DNA of 64,000 nucleotides from Hypsibius dujardini (Eukaryota > Tardigrada > Eutardigrada > Parachela > Hypsibiidae): NCBI GenBank assembly GCA_001579985.1, contig LRSR01006252.1:23649-87648 (forward strand), given 5' to 3'. The notes beneath the pieces are model-generated. The model worked only from the letters and a program-made list of their open reading frames with translations. It was not told where the DNA came from and ran no database searches. Positions 58,941 to 64,000 of this stretch are shown here, piece after piece (the first letter of the stretch is position 1; each line of letters starts with the position of its first letter). The position numbers and the translations under genes are program-made.

Positions 58941-59807
58941 ATGGCCTACCCAACATCTATCCTGAAGACTCACGTCGTGAAGAAGCGCCTCAAAAGGTTC
59001 ACTCGCCATCAGTCCGACCGATATGGCAAGCTCGCGGTAAGCAAAGGCATTCTCCGTGCCTCTCTTCCCCTTTCGAGGTCCTCGAATTCTTCTCATCAAT
59101 TTCCCTTGCTCGGCTGTCCGTATTACTAATTTTAATACATTTGATACATCTTGCTGTTTGAATTTAATAACTGGACAATTTTGCAGCCCTCGTGGAGGAA
59201 GCCGCACGGCATCGACAACAGAGTCCGTCGACGCTATAAAGGCACTAACCGGATGCCCAAAATCGGTTACGGCTCTAACAAGGAGACTCGCCACGTATTG
59301 CCCAATGGATTCCGCAAAGTTGTCGTCCGAAATGTCCAGGTTCGAGATGAGCACTGCAGAGCTTAAGTCCTATTCGTGGTGCCCGAATAGTTCATGTATG
59401 CGAGGCCTTGATTGATTGATTTGACTAAAATGGTTCTATAATTTTGCGAGGCCTTGATTGACTGATTTGAATGAAATGTTTGTATCATTGGGGTGAACGG
59501 TTGATTGATCGCTGCGTGTGATTAACTGTTGTGGATGGACTGGAGCGTGCAAGTCTTTGATTTATTGATTGATTGATTGCCTTGCCGTAGTTTTGATTTC
59601 GCCCGTAGAGGTAAGCTTGAATTTATTAAATTTATTTTTACTTTGCAGGAATTGGAGGTGCTCATGATGTCCAATCGGACCTACTGTGCGGAAATCGCAT
59701 CCGCTACGTCGGCCAGGAAACGGAAAGACATCGTGACCCGCGCGAAACAACTTAGTATCCGTGTCACCAATGCCAATGCCCGCCTACGCGCTGAGGAACA
59801 CGAATAG
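58941..59807 (+). CDS. RPL32: Ribosomal protein eL32 (RPL32)
   Basis: Three exons, 58941-59036, 59187-59339 and 59649-59807, all phase 0, giving 135 residues, the usual animal length. Clear family sequence throughout: [49 protein letters not shown] and [17 protein letters not shown]. It is a structural protein of the 60S ribosomal subunit in the cytoplasm. The donor of intron 2 is GTTCGA, weaker than usual. Intron 2 contains two copies about 47 bp apart of GCGAGGCCTTGATTGA and other GATT repeats; I saw no convincing snoRNA. Shares a divergent promoter with TMA16. Confidence 0.97.
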
Positions 59808-59924
59808 ATTAGTTGTTTTACCAAAGTTTTCTGAGAATTCCGGATTTTTTATATGACGTGAAAGACATAAGAACGTTCAAAATGGAATCGGTACCGGTAT
59901 ATGTTTTGATTGGCTTCTCGCTTC

Positions 59925-60332
59925 GAAATCGGCCAATCAAAATCGCTGAATGAGAAAGTGGGCGGGCCGACTTAACGTTCTAGCGAATCAGAACAGAGAA
60001 GCATTCATCAGGGCGGTCTTGTGGTCTGCGTTTGTCAGCAATCAATTGCTGAACAGCTGCTTGAAAGTCAGCTGTGTGCACTGTGCAGTAGTGCACTGTG
60101 CAGTCGATTAGCTGGCACACACGTTGTCGCTTCTACCATCGAAATCAGCCAATCAAAATCGCTCAATGTAGAAAGTAGGCGGGCCGACATACCGTTCTGG
60201 CGAATCAAAACAGGCATTCACTAGGGCGGTCTTGTGGTCTGCGTTTGTCAGCAATCAATTGCTGAACAGCTGCTTGAATGTCAGCTGTGTGCACTGTGCA
60301 GTCGATCAGCTGGCACACACGTTGTCGCTTTC
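59925..60332. repeat. 200-bp tandem duplication upstream of HYI
   Basis: Copy 1 about 59925-60133, copy 2 about 60141-60332. Both carry GCCAATCAAAATCGCT, GGCGGGCCGAC, the AGGGCGGTCTTGTGGTCTGC block, GCAATCAATTGCTGAACAGC and TGGCACACACGTTGTCGCTT. Copy 1 has an extra internal TGCACTGTGCAG repeat. The duplication ends 60 bp before the HYI ATG, so it probably contains promoter or leader sequence; both copies include CCAAT boxes. Confidence 0.85.
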
Positions 60333-60391
60333 GTGGAGGAAGACCAGCAAACACTTCTGGTAGGGTTGCCTTCCAGGCTGTGTCGGTAACA

Positions 60392-62008
60392 ATGACGGAC
60401 CTGCAGTTTGCAGCCAATGTGTCGGATGGTTTCATGTTCAACGAGGCCGGCGATTTGCTGCAGCGCTACCGGGCGGCCCGCAATTTCGGCTTCGAGAACG
60501 TGGAATGCGCTAACCCATATGGGACGCCTGTCGAGCAGATCGCTGAGGTCTTGGAGGAAACCGGCATGAAACAGGTATTCTCTTCCACCGTTTTGCGACT
60601 TTTCTGGTAGTCATTTAAAATTCGATTTTATTTTTAATTGGGGTGTTTAGTTGCACAAGAGTGGGGGGGGGGGGAAATTAAACGGGTAAAACAATAACAA
60701 TCACACTGGCTAACAAATAGATGAATCAATCAATCAAATGCACTCTTCTTGGATCAACTCCGTTTTTCTTTTCCGAGCTTATGCACCAGAATGCAAGTAT
60801 TTTTGCCGGGCTTTGATCGTATTTTTAATAGCTGCTAAGCGTGCGAGTTTATTATTGTCGGATAGTTATATTTGTCCGTGTGGTTTTCGTGAAATTTGAC
60901 AAGAAGTAAACGCAGTTAACATAGCACGCCAATAGATCAATCAATCGCACGCCAATAGATGAACCAATCGCACACCAACAGATCAATCAATCGCACGCCA
61001 ACAGATCAATCAATCGCACGCCAACAGATCAATCAATCGCACGCCAATAGATCAATCAATCGCACGCCAACAGATCAATCAATCGCACGCCAACAGATCA
61101 ATCAATCGCACGCCAATAGATCAATCAATCACACGCCAACAGATCAATCAATCACACGCCAATAGATCAATCAATCGCACGCCAACAGATCAATCAATCG
61201 GACGCCAATAGATGAATCAATCGCACTCTCCGACCATCAACTCCTTTTTTCTTCTCCGAGTTTACGCACCAGGATACAGGTACTTTTTCCGAGCTTCAAT
61301 TGATTTGTTTAAAAGCTTTGAAGCTTGCGATTTTATTTTTGGTGAGATATTTACATTTCCTTGTGTAGTGGCTGTCAAATTTGACTAGGAAGTGAAAGCA
61401 TTGATCCTAGCAAGCGAATAGATCAATCAATCGCAGCTTGTCAGACTCAACTTCTTAGTGATCTCGGAATGTTTAGCTATGATAAATATTTTGATTCGCG
61501 CTGTGGTAATTTGTTCCTTGACCACAGAACCTTTCATTGCAAAATTACAGTTTTGTGAATTTGTTTCTCAACTATCGACATATTCATTCAATTAAGCAAT
61601 CAAATCAATCAATCGCTCATGTGGTATGTTTTGCTTCAAACAGGTCTTGATCAACGCCTTCGCCGGACCAAACAAGGGCGACCTCGGCCAGGCTATCCTC
61701 CCGATTTCAGACGAGGAGTTTGAAATTGGAATGCGCAGGTCCATTAACACGGCCAAAGCTCTTCGCTGCTCCAATGTCCACTTTCTGGCCGGCAAGGTAC
61801 CAAAAGGTGTCCCACGCAACTCGCTGATGCCGCTCTACCTCCGACGCTTGAAATGGGCTGCCAAGGAGAGCCTACCTCGCCATGTCAACCTCTTGCTGGA
61901 GCCGATCAGTCCGTTCGTCAGCGATGCTTATTTTCTGAACCACTACGGAACTGCTGTTGATGTCGTCAATGAGGTCAGTGTCTGTCTGCCTCTTTGCCTG
62001 CCTGTCTC

Positions 62009-62067
<59 letters not shown>

Positions 62068-62432
62068 TTTTTCTTTCTTTCTTTGTGAATGAAATTGTTC
62101 TTTATCCTTCTCCGTAGCTCGAATGCCGGAACGTGAAGATCCAGCTGGACCTCTTTCATTTCCAGCAGCTCCACCCGAAGTACGACGTGGTCAAATGGGC
62201 GCGTGTGAACCAGAAGGCCGTCGGCCACATCCAGATTGCTCAGAGTCCGCAACGAAACGAGCCACACGCCAAAGGTGACATTGACTATGGCAAAATCTTG
62301 CCGGCGCTGGCCGAAATCTTTCCCGATCTGTACTGCGGGCTAGAGTATAAGCCCAGTGGCGCCACCGAGGCCGGCCTCCTCGCGGGCAAGGCGGCCGGAC
62401 CAGTATTCGACTACGCTGCCAGTTTCTTGTAG
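60392..62432 (+). CDS. HYI: Hydroxypyruvate isomerase homologue
   Basis: Three phase-0 exons, 60392-60574, 61644-61973 and 62118-62432; 275 residues, matching animal HYI (about 277). TIM-barrel sugar-isomerase family (AP endonuclease 2-like). Visible features: FAANVSDGFMFNEA at the N-terminus, GFENVECANPYG with the first conserved Glu, LINAFAGPNKGDLG, LLLEPISPF with the second metal-binding Glu, KIQLDLFHFQQ with the Asp/His pair, GHIQIAQSPQRNEP and GLEYKPSGATEAGL with the last Glu. The bacterial enzyme interconverts hydroxypyruvate and tartronate semialdehyde; in animals the substrate is less certain. A cytoplasmic location is likely, since no targeting signal is seen. Intron 1 holds a 23-bp minisatellite and intron 2 a TGTC microsatellite. 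Confidence 0.94.
60924..61226. repeat. 23-bp minisatellite in HYI intron 1, about 13 copies
   Basis: Unit GCACGCCAACAGATCAATCA plus ATC, repeated about 13 times with C/T and A/G variants (CAACAG or CAATAG). The N-Q-S-H reading frame is a translation of the repeat. Confidence 0.95.
62011..62067. repeat. TGTC microsatellite in HYI intron 2
   Basis: (TGTC)n of about 57 bp just after the exon 2 donor. Confidence 0.95.
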
Positions 62433-63180
62433 ATAGCGAATGAGAGAGAGAGAGAGAGAGAGAGAGACGAGCGCAGTCTCATCCAATCTTCCGCTTCGAA
62501 AATCTTCTTTTTTAATTTGTACTCCTGAAAACACACACAAAAATTGGCTTTTCTTTCGGAGTTTTATTTGTCCGCGTGGGTGTGTTGGTCTGTTTTCTTC
62601 CTTTCCTGTGATGCCATTCTCTCGCCTTATGGCTGAACACATTTGATCATTAATTACCTTTTTCGTTTTACGCGCGTCTTTGGAGGTATAGTTTTGCCTG
62701 ATTCAGGTCCCCGCGTACTGGTAATTCGATTTTACACGCTCAGTGAAAGAAAGAAACTGTTTTCGTTATGGGCGTATCTCTGAATCGTTCCAAAGTGAAC
62801 CGTTTACTACCGAGCTATTTGGCGAAACAAACCCCGTGCATCATATTTGTGTTGCTCGGTGGAGAAACGGTTAGCGATGTCCGTCAGTTTATCCGGACCG
62901 TTAACCGACGCGAAACGGGATTTCGGTGTGTACCTATATTATATTACCTGTATTATATATAAATAAGATAAAATTAAAAAACTAGCTTTATTCAATAAGG
63001 TCGTGGAGCGTCGGGGCAGTTGACACGGTGTGCTACCGTTTTAACCCAATTTTCTGTGCTATTTCTATTCTTCTTCGAGTGAACACTTTTCCCTGCCATA
63101 TTTAATCTGATGGAATATTTAATGGGATATTGAGACTGATTGGGTTCCCCATGAAGTATGCTGCTATAGTGTGCGGTTTA
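62433..63180. other. Convergent intergenic region between HYI and receptor 3
   Basis: Contains a (GA)n run at 62441-62466 right after the HYI stop codon. No gene supported; a plus frame at 62768-62962 has no recognisable feature. Confidence 0.4.
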
Positions 63181-63886
63181 TCAGGGGTCGAGCTGCTGAT
63201 CCGGTTTAGGGGTGATTCGAGGGCTGGATCCACCGCACCCCGCAATGAGATCTACTGATCTCCTCACACGGCTCATTAAGCCTTCGCGTGCCAGTTTTTG
63301 AACCTGCTGGGCGCCTCTTCGGTATTCCCGGCTCATCAGGAAGAAGAACGCCTATCAATACAACAAGAATACCGGATCTATCAATGGCACTACGAAGAAT
63401 GGCAGAGCAAAGTACATTGCCATACCGGGTTGAGGATGTAGCCACAGAGAAAAATGGTGTATAGCCAGAGCTGAAGCAGAGGTCTCCCAGTGTAGATTTG
63501 CACGAGTGGGGTGGAGTTAATGATGGCGCCGGGAAAGTGGCACAGACAGTGCCAGATGGAGGATGCACAGAGAATCTTGGCCAGTGCTACGCGTCTGTTA
63601 AGGCGGCGAGCTTCGTCCGAGGTACAATCCGGACGGGCAAGGTGGACGTTCACACCCATGCGAAACCAAACACATTTGTGCTTCAATAGAATGGTCATGT
63701 AAAGGAGAGTCAGCAATCCAGCGGGTAGATAGACCGTCGCGATTTGGATCAGACCGAAAAACTTGAGTCCGGTAGCAGTGGCACGAGTTAGGCCGCAATT
63801 ACCCCAAACGGGAGTGACTCCGTAGTAACCACCCCAACCCGCAGCAAAGGGTAAACTGGCACCGACACCCAACACCCAAGCAGTGC
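63181..63886 (-). CDS. Class A G protein-coupled receptor, TM4 to C-terminus (receptor 3, 5' outside window)
   Basis: Two exons, 63886-63426 and 63351-63181, separated by a 74-bp GT-AG intron that falls exactly in the TM7 NP-x-x-F motif (LNP joined to AFFFLMS). The coding part is 210 residues. It contains the end of TM4 (TAWVLGVGASLPFAAGWGGYY), TM5 (LIQIATVYLPAGLLTLLYMT), a basic third loop, TM6 (ALAKILCASSIWHCLCHFPG), TM7 (LWLYTIFLCGYILNPAFFF) and a basic cytoplasmic tail of about 50 residues ending QQLDP. The N-terminal exons lie beyond the right edge. TM6 has CHFPG where many receptors have C-W-x-P. The WG-x-Y loop recalls melatonin/moody/Tre1-type receptors, but this is weak. The ligand cannot be named. 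Confidence 0.8.
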
Positions 63887-63906
63887 CTGTAAATACAATT
63901 TTTTAT

Positions 63907-63910
<4 letters not shown>

Positions 63911-63937
<27 letters not shown>

Positions 63938-63958
63938 GTCTCTCTGTCTCTCTGTCTC

Positions 63959-64000
<42 letters not shown>
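63911..64000. repeat. TGTC/TCTC microsatellite running off the right edge
   Basis: (CTGT)n with a central TCTC-containing segment, within the intron upstream of the receptor 3 exon. Confidence 0.95.

Noticed and set aside
58839-59354. 171-codon minus-strand frame across RPL32 exons 1 and 2
   Set aside because: Antisense of strongly supported RPL32 coding sequence and its intron.
59340-59648. snoRNA in RPL32 intron 2
   Set aside because: Ribosomal protein introns often host snoRNAs, but I could not find paired C and D boxes or an H/ACA end here.
60959-61165. N-Q-S-H repeat protein
   Set aside because: Translation of the 23-bp minisatellite in HYI intron 1.
60924-61226. CRISPR-like regular repeat
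   Set aside because: The units are directly adjacent 23-mers with no spacers, in a eukaryotic intron: a minisatellite.
61872-62267. 131-codon minus-strand frame with D-R-Q-T repeats
   Set aside because: Antisense of HYI exons plus the TGTC microsatellite.

Overview
This is a nuclear fragment from an intron-rich invertebrate animal. Its genes carry GT-AG introns (two look GC-AG), signal peptides and animal-specific families: GnRH-type receptors, thyroglobulin type-1 domains and animal RPL32/TMA16/HYI. Base composition is AT-leaning. CAGA/TGTC and TCAATCAA microsatellites and short inverted-repeat elements are frequent. The species cannot be read from the sequence. A small ecdysozoan such as a tardigrade would fit, but that is a guess.

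Layout. 0.2-2.6 kb: last exon of an 802-residue leucine-rich-repeat-like protein built from three similar modules. 3-6 kb: a mobile-element-rich stretch (two MITE types and a 460-bp foldback). 6-8 kb (minus): a four-exon gene for a secreted protein with two thyroglobulin type-1 domains. 11.4-14.3 kb (plus): a four-exon gene for a 140-residue four-helix membrane protein. 16.4-21.1 kb (minus) and 25.8-32.9 kb (plus): two divergent, paralogous class A receptors of the GnRH/AKH/corazonin type. I could assemble both exon by exon with consistent phases. The second has lost key activation residues. 33-39 kb: almost no genes, one reverse-transcriptase relic.

39-56 kb is rich in small secreted cysteine-rich proteins: an 88-residue peptide gene, its frameshifted neighbour copy, a minus-strand gene with cysteine-rich C-x-D-P repeats, and an eight-cysteine defensin-like (CSalphabeta) gene. 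It also holds two plus-strand loci in which a defensin-like signal-peptide exon is followed, in matching splice phase, by a large LRR-like exon. These two chimeric genes (48.8-51.4 and 54.5-55.9 kb) are the most unusual content of the window. Their LRR part is the same module found three times in the 802-residue protein at the left edge. A pogo-like transposase relic lies at 42-43 kb.

57-62.5 kb is a housekeeping block: TMA16 (minus) and RPL32 (plus) share a 323-bp divergent promoter, followed by a hydroxypyruvate isomerase homologue (HYI) with a tandemly duplicated upstream region. TMA16 and RPL32 both belong to the large ribosomal subunit pathway, so the shared promoter makes sense. The right edge holds the 3' exons of another class A receptor on the minus strand.

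Multi-exon genes are given as their whole span, with exon limits in the evidence. All exon limits are my own reading of splice signals and phase, without transcripts.
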